This document shows positions 8,677-17,708 of a DNA stretch of 41,619 nucleotides, one piece after another. Both the position numbers and the translations under genes were made by a program. The notes beneath the pieces are model-generated. The model saw only the letters and a list, made by a program, of their open reading frames with translations, was not told where the DNA came from and did not search any database. Source of the stretch: Bacteroidia bacterium (GTDB lineage: Bacteria; Bacteroidota; Bacteroidia; J057; JAIXKT01); the NCBI GenBank assembly GCA_026932145.1, contig JAIXKT010000007.1, positions 113,717 to 155,335 on the forward strand, in the 5' to 3' direction. The stretch's first letter is position 1; each line of letters opens with the position of its first letter.

Positions 8677-9534
8677 CTATTTATCGTGATAGTAATGAAA
8701 TCTTAGTGCAGCCCATTCATTATCAGTTACTTCAGAAATAAATGTAAACCCAAGCGATTGATATTTATCTACTATTACGGGAATATCTGCTTTATAAAAT
8801 CCAGACAGCATCAAAGAAGCACTTGGTTTCAGTAATGATAGATAAAGAGGTGCTTCGTCTAACAATATATTTCGGGTTATATTTGCTAATATCAAATCAA
8901 AGGGCGGCTCTGAACTCAAAATCTGTGCTGTTCCTAATTGAACTTTTGTATTAACGATATGATTACAAGCAATATTCTCTTGGGTATTTTCTATGCACCA
9001 ATGGTCAATATCTACAAATGAGACAGAAGTTGCACCTAATTTAGAAGCTAAAATCCCCAAAATACCCGTTCCACAGCCAACATCTGAGACCCTCTTTTGG
9101 GAACAGTTAAATTGCTGTAATAATTTGATAACTAATTGTGTAGTAGCATGATGCCCGGTACCAAAGGACATTTTAGGTTGTATGCAAATGTTATGCTGAA
9201 AGTCTTTATTAGGAGCGATAAATTCCGGATGGATAAAGCAAAAACTGCTTATTTCCACTGCCGGGTAGTTTTGTTCCCAAGAAATATTCCAGTTTTCACG
9301 AGGGATTAACCGCGATGAATAAGCCGGAGATTCAGGAAGATAAGTCATAATCTGCTGAATAATAGACTCTTGGTATAAGTTTGCCGGCATATATGCTAAC
9401 AAAGTGTCCGGCTGCTCTATAAAACTTTCAAAAACATCATACTCTTGCAACCACGCTAAATAAATCTCAACCATTTCTGTATTTGACGCTTGGATAGTTA
9501 CTTCATAGTAATCAATAAATTGATTTTCTGCCAC
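8677..9534 (-). CDS. prmA: ribosomal protein L11 methyltransferase
   Basis: S-adenosylmethionine-dependent methylation of ribosomal protein L11. The C-terminal Rossmann domain shows DVGCGTGILGILASKLGA (motif I), VDIDHWCIENTQEN (motif II) and FDLILANITRNIL with the NIT/NPP-like motif IV. The N-terminal half has the PrmA-type substrate domain (YYEVTIQA... ENWNISWEQNYPAVEI). The frame can be extended to an ATG at 9570, but the first codons there contain TATTTTTG (9567-9560 on the minus strand), a promoter -7 box. I therefore prefer the GTG at 9534, which gives a start just before the conserved DYYEV strand (285 residues). The gene is monocistronic, divergent from tRNA-Ser. Confidence 0.9.
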   Translation of the reverse strand: MAENQFIDYYEVTIQASNTEMVEIYLAWLQEYDVFESFIEQPDTLLAYMPANLYQESIIQQIMTYLPESPAYSSRLIPRENWNISWEQNYPAVEISSFCFIHPEFIAPNKDFQHNICIQPKMSFGTGHHATTQLVIKLLQQFNCSQKRVSDVGCGTGILGILASKLGATSVSFVDIDHWCIENTQENIACNHIVNTKVQLGTAQILSSEPPFDLILANITRNILLDEAPLYLSLLKPSASLMLSGFYKADIPVIVDKYQSLGFTFISEVTDNEWAALRFHYYHDK

Positions 9535-9559
9535 TTTTATAGAATTTTTCAGTACACGC

Positions 9560-9567
9560 CAAAAATA
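9560..9567 (-). promoter_or_regulatory. -7 box (TATTTTTG) of prmA
   Basis: On the minus strand TATTTTTG is followed by GGCG, the same context as the accB promoter at 4638. It lies 25 nt before the GTG at 9534 and inside the longer open frame, so it decides the start choice. No clear TTTG is seen at -33. Confidence 0.45.
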
Positions 9568-9755
9568 CATCTATTTAAGAGCCGGCGTAATAAGTTCTTA
9601 TAAAAATCAAAAGAATAGGCTAATAAAGCTATATTCGTTTTTTTATATGCGCTTGATTATTTATTAAGAATAGTTGTTTCAAGATATAACAATTTAGTTA
9701 TCAATTATTTAAAATTTTTATTATGTATCGAACTATTTTGTTTTAAAAAAATGCT

Positions 9756-9763
9756 TAACTTTG
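9756..9763 (+). promoter_or_regulatory. -7 box (TAACTTTG) of tRNA-Ser
   Basis: TAACTTTG matches TAnnTTTG and ends 20 nt before the tRNA. TTTG at 9737-9740 is a possible -33 element, though the 15-nt spacing is short. Confidence 0.5.
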
Positions 9764-9783
9764 CGGCTCGAAAACGCAACCAC

Positions 9784-9871
9784 AGAGAGTTGTCTGAGTG
9801 GTCTAAAGAGCACGCCTGGAAAGTGTGTATATGGCAAAACCGTATCGAGGGTTCGAATCCCTCACTCTCTG
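9784..9871 (+). tRNA. tRNA-Ser (anticodon GGA)
   Basis: Acceptor AGAGAGT (9784-9790) pairs perfectly with ACTCTCT (9864-9870), discriminator G at 9871. The anticodon stem CACGC/GTGTG closes the loop CTGGAAA with anticodon GGA, reading UCC and UCU. A long variable arm (TATGG paired with CCGTA) marks a class II serine tRNA. The T arm is GAGGG-TTCGAAT-CCCTC. CCA is not encoded. Confidence 0.95.
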
Positions 9872-9880
9872 CAAAATATT

Positions 9881-9912
9881 AAAGCAACCGAAATTCTTCG
9901 TTTGCTTTTTTT
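9881..9912 (+). terminator. intrinsic terminator after tRNA-Ser
   Basis: AAAGCAACCGAA (9881-9892) pairs with TTCGTTTGCTTT (9897-9908) with one mismatch and a 4-nt loop, running into seven T (9906-9912). It starts 10 nt after the tRNA. Confidence 0.75.
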
Positions 9913-9962
9913 GTTTGTAATAAAACTTGGCCGGTTAGCCTTAAATTTTGTTTCTTCGAAAC

Positions 9963-11057
9963 ATGAAACATTTTTGGGAATATTATCTACAAAAGCACTT
10001 TACATTCAAAGATATTTTTGAAACGCACCCTGATAATAAAACCGTTACACAGGGCTTCTCTGCTTATGGAAAGTTAGCGTTAAAAGTAATACGCATAGTT
10101 CCCTACTTGTGCCTTATTGCATTTCTGTTTAGCTTTTACTATGATTTTGAAGAAGTTGTTATTCAGCAAGTTAAATGGTATGATAAACCAATTTCATTTG
10201 AAGGGATTATCAGAACACTTGCTATGTCCGGAATCATTGGTTACTTCACAAACTATGTAGCTATCAAGATGTTATTTCACCCAAGAGAAAAACGCCCTAT
10301 TTGGGGGCATGGCCTTATCCCTTCCCAAAAATACAAGATTGCCCAGCGAATTGCCGAAGCTATTCATGAATTTGTGGTTAATGAATCTATCATCAAAAAA
10401 AAACTAAAAGAATCTCAAATTTCACAAAAGATTACAGAACGTTTGACCAACGGCACACAACAATTATTGAACGATAAAGAATTTCTGAAAGAATTAAGCA
10501 AATATGCCGAAAACACCTTAGAGAAATACCTCCAACAACCCGAAGTTAAAACAAAGATTATTAGTAATTTAGACCAAAAACTGAAAGAAAACTTCTCAAA
10601 AGGATTTTCTAAAATCTTATTAAAATCTTATACAGCTATCAATTCTACGGAATACCAAGCCAAATTGAATAAAACAGTTGATGAAATTCCCGCTGCGGTT
10701 GCTGCCCTCATTGAAAATCCAGAACCTTATATGGTGGATATTTTTAAGCAACTAACAGAGCAGCAAGCTAATATCGCTACGAAGATAGATACCTTATTGA
10801 TAGCAGTTTTAGACAATTTAAAAATACAAGATTGGCTAAAGAAACAATTAATGGAATTTGACGAAGCGCGTTTAGAACTGATGATAGAGCAAGCCACCAG
10901 CGAGCAGCTACAATACATTCAATACTTAGGAGGTGTTTTGGGAATATTGGGCGGGCTAATTTTATGGCAGCCCATTTTAATGACAATAGGAATCGGATTC
11001 CTTGTAGGCATTTTGTTGATAATAGACTTTTGGTTATATCGGAAGGCAGTGAAATAA
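9963..11057 (+). CDS. DUF445 family membrane protein
   Basis: Membrane protein of unknown function. A first hydrophobic segment (VIRIVPYLCLIAFLFSFYY) is followed by the DUF445 signature GIIGYFTNYVAIKMLFHPREKR and HGLIPSQKYKIAQRIAEAI. A long helical, charged middle part follows, then a C-terminal hydrophobic hairpin (LGGVLGILGGLILWQPILMTIGIGFLVGILLIIDFWLY). The frame is open from a TTG at 9948, but I take the ATG at 9963 (364 residues, starting MKHFWEYYLQ) because it is the first ATG and an AAATTTTG promoter-like motif (9943-9950) overlaps the TTG. The family fold suggests long soluble helices between membrane anchors; no activity can be assigned. Confidence 0.8.
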   Translation: MKHFWEYYLQKHFTFKDIFETHPDNKTVTQGFSAYGKLALKVIRIVPYLCLIAFLFSFYYDFEEVVIQQVKWYDKPISFEGIIRTLAMSGIIGYFTNYVAIKMLFHPREKRPIWGHGLIPSQKYKIAQRIAEAIHEFVVNESIIKKKLKESQISQKITERLTNGTQQLLNDKEFLKELSKYAENTLEKYLQQPEVKTKIISNLDQKLKENFSKGFSKILLKSYTAINSTEYQAKLNKTVDEIPAAVAALIENPEPYMVDIFKQLTEQQANIATKIDTLLIAVLDNLKIQDWLKKQLMEFDEARLELMIEQATSEQLQYIQYLGGVLGILGGLILWQPILMTIGIGFLVGILLIIDFWLYRKAVK

Positions 11058-11089
11058 GCACTTTTTTTGATAAAACAGAACAGTATTGG

Positions 11090-11119
11090 TTTGTTTTCAG
11101 AATTAAGTTATTAACTTTG
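11090..11119 (+). promoter_or_regulatory. promoter of the T9SS-exported protein gene (TTTG-N18-TAACTTTG)
   Basis: TTTG at 11090-11093 and TAACTTTG at 11112-11119 are 18 nt apart, close to the Bacteroidota -33/-7 pattern. The -7 box ends 27 nt before the ATG at 11147. Confidence 0.7.
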
Positions 11120-11146
11120 CGATTATTTAACATTTAATAGTGCAAT

Positions 11147-14100
11147 ATGAAGGTTAAACACCTATTCACCTTTGGAGCAATGCTTTTAGTAGCTGGCGCA
11201 GCATTTGGCCAGTCGAAGACAAAGCATGTAAAGAAAAGCACGTCGTTGGTAACGGAAAAAGTTGATTACCAAGCCGTGTGGGCTAAACGAATTCTGATGG
11301 AGTCAGGAAAATATGTAGGTCCGCTACAGCGTATCGAGCCTACAACACCTATCGGACCCCAGCAGCCAACCGGAAAAACCCAAATTAACTTAGGGGCTGT
11401 TCCTGTAGGAACTGCATCCAATGCTTACACTATTTTGCAAGTTACCCAAAACCAAGTTTACTCAAGCGACCAACTTGGTGTTGTTGGTTGGGGACACCGC
11501 CAAAATATTGATATTCACGGCTCAGGAACAGATGCCGCTATCTATAACGGATTCTTACGCACAGACTTTCAAAAAGACGGTGATCCTAGCTGGACCATTG
11601 ACAAAGGACCGTTTAACAACCGTTTAACAAGCAACCGTGCCCGTTACCCACAAGTAGCTTTGTATAATCCTGCAGGAAATACCGACTTCTGCAATGCTCG
11701 TGTTGTTTGGCACGCTGCTACTACTAACGGAAATGGCTGGGATAACTACCAGTGGGGTATTGCCAAAGGAATGTGCGGCACAGTAACCTCATCTCAAGAA
11801 TATTTAGGGCTTGGAAAAATCCATAATACCTTAATACCCGGCGGCTTAGTTCAAGGAAAACCCGGCGAATTTTGGCTCTCTGATAGATCCTATAATAGCG
11901 CAGCAAACGTTACCTTAGACTCCGTATATTTATTTAAAGGAGTAGTTACAGGTAATAATGACTCTATTGTATGGGCTAAATATGCTACCTTCCGCCCGGG
12001 ATTCTTTATAACTAAACCTGCTAATAACGGAACAGCTATATATGAAACCAATATAGGTTTCTCACCAGACGGAAGGTTTGGCTGGTTTTCTATGATAGGT
12101 ATTGTAGATAACCCAAATGTACCGGGATCTACTCACCCAACAATTGTATTATACAAAACCGAAGATTATGGAGTAACTTGGACTGGCCCTATTAAGTTAT
12201 TTTTACGTGATTACAAAGTAGTTACGGATGCTATTTTAACAGAATTTAGAGACTCAACAGGAAATTCAACATTTAGCACCGGAATTCCGTATCTTACAGA
12301 CCATGATATCGCCGTTGATTTTCGTGGGAATCCACACATTTTTGCTACGATTTTTAATGCAGCAGATTCTTTCCCACATCCAGACAGCGTAGGTTATTAT
12401 CAACCCGGTGGATCTAAGGCCGCATTTGACATCACTTCTTATGACGGCGGAGCTACTTGGTGCCCTAAAATGATTGCTGAAGTTAATGGTGCTGTAGGTG
12501 CAAGTGGAGATTTACAGTGGAGCAATTATTCACAAATCGCCAGAGATGAAACAGGACATTATATCTTTTACTCATGGTCAGATGATACAAGCGAAGTAGC
12601 TGCCTCTAACCCAAATACCAGCTTAAACTCACCAGACTTATGGGGACGTTCTTTCCACATAGATGATGAAGCTATTACACAAATTGTTAAATGGAGCGAC
12701 GGAGACCCTACTTGGGCCAAAAATATCATTTATCCAACAATTTCTCCAACAGTTAGAAATAGATCAGGCGTTTTTCAAGTACCAACAGTATTTCTAAAAA
12801 TCAGAACGAATGATACTTCTCCGGTAGATTTCTTCTATATCCCTGAAATCAAATATACCCAAGCTATGTACGAAGCCCCCGCAACCGATGTTCAGGTGGT
12901 TGCAGTTACCAATCCAGTTAGTGGTTGCAATCTTTCTACAGGAAATGTATCAGTTGAAATTAAAAATGTAGGCTCTGCAAACCTTTCTGATGTTGAACTT
13001 TCTTATACCTTAACAGGGCCTTCCGGAAATCCGATAACAGTTGGGCAGCCATTTACCGGAGTAAATTTAGCTCCCGGTGCTTCTACAACTTTAACCTTTA
13101 CCAATACTTATAATATATCCAATACAGGAGCTTATTGCTTTACAGTAAAATCCAACGCAAAAGGAGATTACAACTGCCAAAATAATATTGTAGAAAAATG
13201 TGTAAACAATATCTCTGCAACTGTATTTAGTACTGACACTTTATCTGGATGTGGTGAATACACCATCAATACCGGCTTAACAGGTGTTACTCATACTTGG
13301 ACGGTAGCTGGCAATGTGATTTCAGGAAATACCTCACCTGCAATTACTGTTACTACATCAGCTGATGTTAGTGTTTCTGTTGACGGATCAAGCTTAGGTT
13401 GCTCTACCATTGCTGATAATGTGTATGTAAATATCTTAGATTTACCAACATTAACACTTGCCGGAGATACACAAATTTGCCAATCTCAAGCATCTGCATT
13501 TAAGTTTACCGCAAACACAAACAACCCGGCTGACCAAAGCTATGTTTGGAAAAAAGGAATTTCAGGAGCCGTTCTGGGAACGTCTAATGACCTATCAGCA
13601 GCAACTACCGGCCAATATACTGTTTATGTTACCAAAAACTCAACAGGTTGCGTAGTTTCTAAAACCGTTGAACTGAAAGTATGGAATGTTGCCATAGATC
13701 TTGGCAAACCAGACTCAGCAAGTTGTAATGGTATTCAGTTAGATGCTGGAAATGCTGGTGCCAACTATGTTTGGTACTATAATGGTAGCCAAATTTCTAC
13801 GAACTCTACTATATTTGCGAACCAAAGCGGAAAATATTCTGTCATCGTTAATGACCCACTTAATTGCAAAACTGCTACTGACTCCATTAACTTGACTGTT
13901 TCCCGCCCAGTAACGGCTATGTACAAAATCACACCGTTCCCATTGGTTAACGTAGATACTTGTACCGTTATCACATTAGAAGACACCTCTTTAACTACCG
14001 GAACACCTGTTGACTATCGTGTATGGTACAACGTTTCATCTTCAGGACGGACAATTCTTTATGGTAGTTTAGGAACTACACCGGCCGGATCCGGTACCCA

Positions 14101-14551
14101 AAAAATATGCTTGAGATATTCAAAAGTGATAGCTTCTGCTAAACAAGTAAACTTGGTCGTAAAATCAGGTGCTTGCGTTGATACCGCCGATGCTCGCACT
14201 TTCTTAGTAAAAGTTCCAACCCTAAATCCGGGTGAAAAATGTATTCCTACCCAGACAGATTCCTGCAAAATGAGCGTAGTATCTATTGATAGCGATTTCT
14301 TAACTTCTAACTTACAGGTATATCCTAATCCAAACAATGGTACTTTCGTTGTTGAAATTAGCATGACCGAGCGTGAAGATTTAACCTTTGATATTTACGA
14401 CCTACGTGGTATCAAAGTAATGTCTGAAACAGAAAAAGGAGCTATGGAAGTTCGCCGCCAAATAGATATTTCTCACTTACCACAAGGTATTTATATCTTG
14501 AAAGCTTATACAAAAGACGGAGTTACAACCCGCCGAATCATCAAGCAGTAA
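11147..14551 (+). CDS. large secreted protein with CARDB, Ig-like domains and T9SS type A sorting domain
   Basis: A 1134-residue cell-surface or secreted protein. The signal peptide (residues 1-21, cleavage at AFG/Q) is followed by a beta-rich region with BNR/sialidase-like phrases (SPDGRFGWFSMIG, YKTEDYGVTW, SYDGGATW) that probably forms a propeller. A CARDB-type adhesion domain starts near 578 (ATDVQVVAVTNP... VSVEIKNVGSANLSDVELSYTL), then Ig/PKD-like modules with paired cysteines. The C-terminus from about 1054 (LQVYPNPNNGTFVVEI... FDIYDLRG... LPQGIYILKAYTKDGVTTRRIIKQ) is a classic type A sorting domain for the type IX system, removed on export. Its own promoter and terminator make it monocistronic. 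Ligand or substrate cannot be read; adhesion or a surface-layer role is inference. Confidence 0.88.
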   Translation: MKVKHLFTFGAMLLVAGAAFGQSKTKHVKKSTSLVTEKVDYQAVWAKRILMESGKYVGPLQRIEPTTPIGPQQPTGKTQINLGAVPVGTASNAYTILQVTQNQVYSSDQLGVVGWGHRQNIDIHGSGTDAAIYNGFLRTDFQKDGDPSWTIDKGPFNNRLTSNRARYPQVALYNPAGNTDFCNARVVWHAATTNGNGWDNYQWGIAKGMCGTVTSSQEYLGLGKIHNTLIPGGLVQGKPGEFWLSDRSYNSAANVTLDSVYLFKGVVTGNNDSIVWAKYATFRPGFFITKPANNGTAIYETNIGFSPDGRFGWFSMIGIVDNPNVPGSTHPTIVLYKTEDYGVTWTGPIKLFLRDYKVVTDAILTEFRDSTGNSTFSTGIPYLTDHDIAVDFRGNPHIFATIFNAADSFPHPDSVGYYQPGGSKAAFDITSYDGGATWCPKMIAEVNGAVGASGDLQWSNYSQIARDETGHYIFYSWSDDTSEVAASNPNTSLNSPDLWGRSFHIDDEAITQIVKWSDGDPTWAKNIIYPTISPTVRNRSGVFQVPTVFLKIRTNDTSPVDFFYIPEIKYTQAMYEAPATDVQVVAVTNPVSGCNLSTGNVSVEIKNVGSANLSDVELSYTLTGPSGNPITVGQPFTGVNLAPGASTTLTFTNTYNISNTGAYCFTVKSNAKGDYNCQNNIVEKCVNNISATVFSTDTLSGCGEYTINTGLTGVTHTWTVAGNVISGNTSPAITVTTSADVSVSVDGSSLGCSTIADNVYVNILDLPTLTLAGDTQICQSQASAFKFTANTNNPADQSYVWKKGISGAVLGTSNDLSAATTGQYTVYVTKNSTGCVVSKTVELKVWNVAIDLGKPDSASCNGIQLDAGNAGANYVWYYNGSQISTNSTIFANQSGKYSVIVNDPLNCKTATDSINLTVSRPVTAMYKITPFPLVNVDTCTVITLEDTSLTTGTPVDYRVWYNVSSSGRTILYGSLGTTPAGSGTQKICLRYSKVIASAKQVNLVVKSGACVDTADARTFLVKVPTLNPGEKCIPTQTDSCKMSVVSIDSDFLTSNLQVYPNPNNGTFVVEISMTEREDLTFDIYDLRGIKVMSETEKGAMEVRRQIDISHLPQGIYILKAYTKDGVTTRRIIKQ

Positions 14552-14565
14552 ATAGTTTGATGACC

Positions 14566-14610
14566 TAAATAGCGAGAGCCGATGAATTATTCATCGGCTC
14601 TCGCTATTTA
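14566..14610. terminator. strong perfect-hairpin terminator
   Basis: TAAATAGCGAGAGCCGATGA (14566-14585) is the exact reverse complement of 14591-14610, with loop ATTAT. The 20-bp stem (21 if the closing A-T pairs) starts 14 nt after the T9SS gene stop. It lacks a long T-run but is by far the strongest stem in the intergenic DNA here. Confidence 0.75.
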
Positions 14611-14757
14611 ATAGGTATAATATTCTAACGCATTAAGCAGATTTCTTTATTCCCAAAACTATATCAGCTAAAGTCTATGGACATTTAAAGTTACAGATAC
14701 GGGCTATTAACGCCCTTAAAAGTTGTTTTTGTAGAAACATATTACGAAATTTGCGGT

Positions 14758-17181
14758 ATGGTGCTAACGCAAGAATACATCAAGGAAAAGGTAGTAAAAG
14801 ACTTTACTCGCGAAGAAGTGCTTGGAGATTATCGTTTAGTATTTCAGAGCCGTCAAGCGAGTTTGTTGGGGCGTAAAGAGGTTCTAACCGGTAAAGCAAA
14901 GTTCGGTATTTTTGGAGATGGTAAAGAATTACCTCAAATTGCATTAGCAAAATACTTCCGCCCAGGAGATTTTCGTTCTGGATATTATCGGGATCAAACA
15001 TGGATGTTTGCTAATGGAATGTCTTCTATCCAAGAGTTTTTTGCTCAATTATATGCTCATACGGACGTAGATGCAGAGCCCTCTTCGGCAGGCCGCTCCA
15101 TGAACGGCCATTTTTCTACCCGATCTTTAAACCCAGATGGCACTTGGCGTAATTTAACCTTGCAGTTTAATTCTTCATCCGATATTTCCCCCACAGGCTC
15201 TCAAATGCCCCGATTGGTGGGATTGGCCTATGCCTCAAAACTATATCGTGAAATAAAATCCCTACACTCATTAAATCAATTTTCAAATAACGGAAATGAA
15301 GTTGTTTTTGCAACCATTGGAAATGCCAGTTGTGCAGAAGGAATGTTCTTTGAGGCCGTTAATGCTATTGGAGTGCTGCAAGCTCCAGCAATAATTTCTA
15401 TTTGGGATGACGGATACGGTATTTCTGTTCCAAACGAATACCAAATGACCAAAAATTCTGTTTCCGAAGTTTTGAAAGGTCTTCAACGCGAAGAAAATAA
15501 ACCGGGTTATGATATTTACGTAGTGCGAGCATGGGACTATGAAACTTTATGCAAAACATATCAAATGGCGGTAGAACAAGCCCGTAAGTTTCATATTCCA
15601 GCTATCATTCACGTGATAGAAACCACACAGCCGCAAGGACACTCAACATCGGGAAGCCACGAACGCTACAAATCGAAGGAAAGATTAGCTTGGGAACAAG
15701 AATTTGACTGTGTCAAAAAAATGCGGGAATGGATTATCCAGCAGGACTTTGCTACTGCCGAAGAATTAGATACTTTTGAAACAGAAGATAAGCAAATTGT
15801 AAATAACTACAAAAAAGCTGCATGGAGTAGCTACTTAGCTCCAATAAAGCAGGAAATCACCGAAATATCAGCGATTCTACAAGAAGTTGGTTCAGAATTA
15901 ACCCAGCATCAGAATCTTTGTAATTCTTTGGCGAATGAACTTCAGAAGACATCTGAGCCATTTCGGAGGGATATTTTTGTTGCTATCCGAAAAGTTTTAA
16001 CGGCTACTACCCAAAACCACCAGTCAAATTCCAGAAAACGGCTGTTGAGTTGGTACAAAGATCAGCGAAAAGCTAACTTTGAGCGTTATAGTTCTTATCT
16101 ATACAGTGAAACTGCGGATTCTGTGTTGAAAGTACCGGCCATTCCGGCGAAATACCACCCGGATAGCCCACAAGTGGACGGGCGGGAGATTTTACAAGCC
16201 TGTTTTGATGCCGCATTAAAGCGGGATTCTCGGGTACTTGCTTTTGGGGAAGACGTTGGCTATCTGGGAGATGTAAATCAGGCTTTTGCAGGGTTGCAAG
16301 AAAAATATGGCGTTTATCGAGTAAGTGATACCGGAATCAGAGAGGTTACTATCGTAGGGCAAGGTATCGGATTGGCTATGCGCGGCTTACGCCCAATTGC
16401 CGAAATTCAATATCTGGATTATCTGCTGTATGCGTTGCAAATTATGTCTGATGACTTAGCTACCGTTCAATATCGAACAAAAGGCGGACAAAAAGCTCCC
16501 TTGATTGTTCGTACACGCGGCCACCGCTTAGAAGGAATTTGGCACGCCGGATCCCCGTTAGGAACTATCATCAATGCACTTCGGGGCATACACGTATTAG
16601 TTCCGCGTAATATGACCCAAGCTGCCGGATTTTACAATACTTTATTACAAGCAGAAGAACCTGCGCTAATTATCGAAGTACTGAACGGATACCGCCAAAA
16701 AGAGACTTTACCTGACAATATCGGTGAATTTACCGTTCCTTTAGGTGTACCCGAAACCTTACGGCAAGGTACTGACATTACTTTGGTTACTTATGGAGCA
16801 AATTGCCGAATAGCATTAGAAGCCGCCGAAATATTACAGCAAATGAAAATATCAGTGGAAATAATTGATATACAGACACTTATTCCATTTGATATTAATC
16901 ATCAAATTGTAAAATCATTACAGAAAACCAATAGAATAGTTGTTTTGGATGAAGATGTGCGTGGTGGAGCTTCTGCGTACATATTGCAGCAAATTTTGGA
17001 AGACCAGCAAGGATACCGTTGGTTAGATTCCCAACCGATTACGATAACCTCACAAGACCATCGTCCCGCCTATGGTTCAGACGGTGATTATTTTTCTAAA
17101 CCCAATATTGAAGATATAATCATAAACTTGTATAAGATGATGCACGAGTTTAATCCTAATTTATATCCTGATATTTTTTAA
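14758..17181 (+). CDS. 2-oxoacid dehydrogenase E1, fused alpha and beta subunits
   Basis: Thiamine-diphosphate-dependent decarboxylation of a 2-oxoacid (branched-chain type or pyruvate) in a dehydrogenase complex. Residues 1 to about 330 are the alpha part (FGIFGDGKELPQIALAKYFRPGDFRSGYYRDQT, SAGRSMNGHFS). After a helical linker, the beta part from about 465 shows REILQACFDAALKRD, AFGEDVGYLGDVNQAF, SDTGIREVTIVGQGIGLAMRG and RTRGHRLEGIWHAGSP. Such fusions (about 800 residues) are common in Bacteroidota. The ThDP/Mg motif, usually GDG or GDA, reads GNA here (N189), with DDG at 217-219 in place of NN. A degenerate -7-like GAAATTTG ends 4 nt before the ATG, so the leader would be almost nil. The SPOR protein gene follows 5 nt downstream. 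Confidence 0.88.
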   Translation: MVLTQEYIKEKVVKDFTREEVLGDYRLVFQSRQASLLGRKEVLTGKAKFGIFGDGKELPQIALAKYFRPGDFRSGYYRDQTWMFANGMSSIQEFFAQLYAHTDVDAEPSSAGRSMNGHFSTRSLNPDGTWRNLTLQFNSSSDISPTGSQMPRLVGLAYASKLYREIKSLHSLNQFSNNGNEVVFATIGNASCAEGMFFEAVNAIGVLQAPAIISIWDDGYGISVPNEYQMTKNSVSEVLKGLQREENKPGYDIYVVRAWDYETLCKTYQMAVEQARKFHIPAIIHVIETTQPQGHSTSGSHERYKSKERLAWEQEFDCVKKMREWIIQQDFATAEELDTFETEDKQIVNNYKKAAWSSYLAPIKQEITEISAILQEVGSELTQHQNLCNSLANELQKTSEPFRRDIFVAIRKVLTATTQNHQSNSRKRLLSWYKDQRKANFERYSSYLYSETADSVLKVPAIPAKYHPDSPQVDGREILQACFDAALKRDSRVLAFGEDVGYLGDVNQAFAGLQEKYGVYRVSDTGIREVTIVGQGIGLAMRGLRPIAEIQYLDYLLYALQIMSDDLATVQYRTKGGQKAPLIVRTRGHRLEGIWHAGSPLGTIINALRGIHVLVPRNMTQAAGFYNTLLQAEEPALIIEVLNGYRQKETLPDNIGEFTVPLGVPETLRQGTDITLVTYGANCRIALEAAEILQQMKISVEIIDIQTLIPFDINHQIVKSLQKTNRIVVLDEDVRGGASAYILQQILEDQQGYRWLDSQPITITSQDHRPAYGSDGDYFSKPNIEDIIINLYKMMHEFNPNLYPDIF

Positions 17182-17186
17182 TCTAC

Positions 17187-17708
17187 ATGATATTGCTGAA
17201 TTGGATAACCCTGCTATTAGTGCTTTTTTCGGATAGCACCCGCTCAAACTATACCCGTTACGAAACCCAAAACATTCAGCCATTTCGTAAGGTATTTGCA
17301 TTCAAGTCTCCGGTTGAGGCTTCGACATTTGTTCAACAATATAAAATCACCTCTTCTTTCAAAACAGAAGAAAAAAAGATTCAATCTAAAGTAGAAGGCA
17401 ACTTTGAAATAAACAGATTATTGCGCCTGCATATTGAAAATAATGCAAAAATCAGGTTGGTAAATGGTTTTAGGATTCAGATTTACTCTGGTTCAAACCA
17501 AAAGGAATCTGCTCAGGTTCGTTTGGAGTTCTTGGAGAAATTTCCGGGCGTTCCTGTGTATAATTTATATGAACGTCCTTACTTTAAAGTACGTGCCGGC
17601 GAATTTGTCTCACGATTAGAAGTAGAGGCATTTTTAAAATCTGTAAAACAATATTTCCCGGGTTCGTTTATTGTTCCAGATAAAGTTGAACTCATAAAAG
17701 GCAATTAG
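17187..17708 (+). CDS. secreted SPOR-domain protein
   Basis: A 173-residue protein with a short hydrophobic export signal (MILLNWITLLLVLFSDS) and a C-terminal SPOR domain (about 90-168: VNGFRIQIYSGSNQKESAQVRLEFLEKF... VYNLYERPYFKVRAGEFVSRLEVEAFLKSVKQYFPGSFIVPDKVEL). SPOR domains bind denuded glycan strands of peptidoglycan, usually at division sites. The gene follows the E1 fusion by 5 nt, so the two are cotranscribed, although no functional link is obvious. Its stop codon overlaps the stop of the convergent gene: TTAG at 17705-17708 serves both strands. Confidence 0.8.
   Translation: MILLNWITLLLVLFSDSTRSNYTRYETQNIQPFRKVFAFKSPVEASTFVQQYKITSSFKTEEKKIQSKVEGNFEINRLLRLHIENNAKIRLVNGFRIQIYSGSNQKESAQVRLEFLEKFPGVPVYNLYERPYFKVRAGEFVSRLEVEAFLKSVKQYFPGSFIVPDKVELIKGN

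Noticed and set aside
9761-10021. An 86-codon frame across tRNA-Ser
   Set aside because: It covers the tRNA, its terminator and the start of the DUF445 gene in another frame.
10777-11133. 118-codon minus-strand frame opposite the DUF445 gene
   Set aside because: It is antisense to a well-supported gene and has no recognisable domain.
14758-17181. Frameshift or fusion artefact in the E1 gene
   Set aside because: Alpha-beta E1 fusions of about 800 residues are normal in Bacteroidota and the linker is intact.
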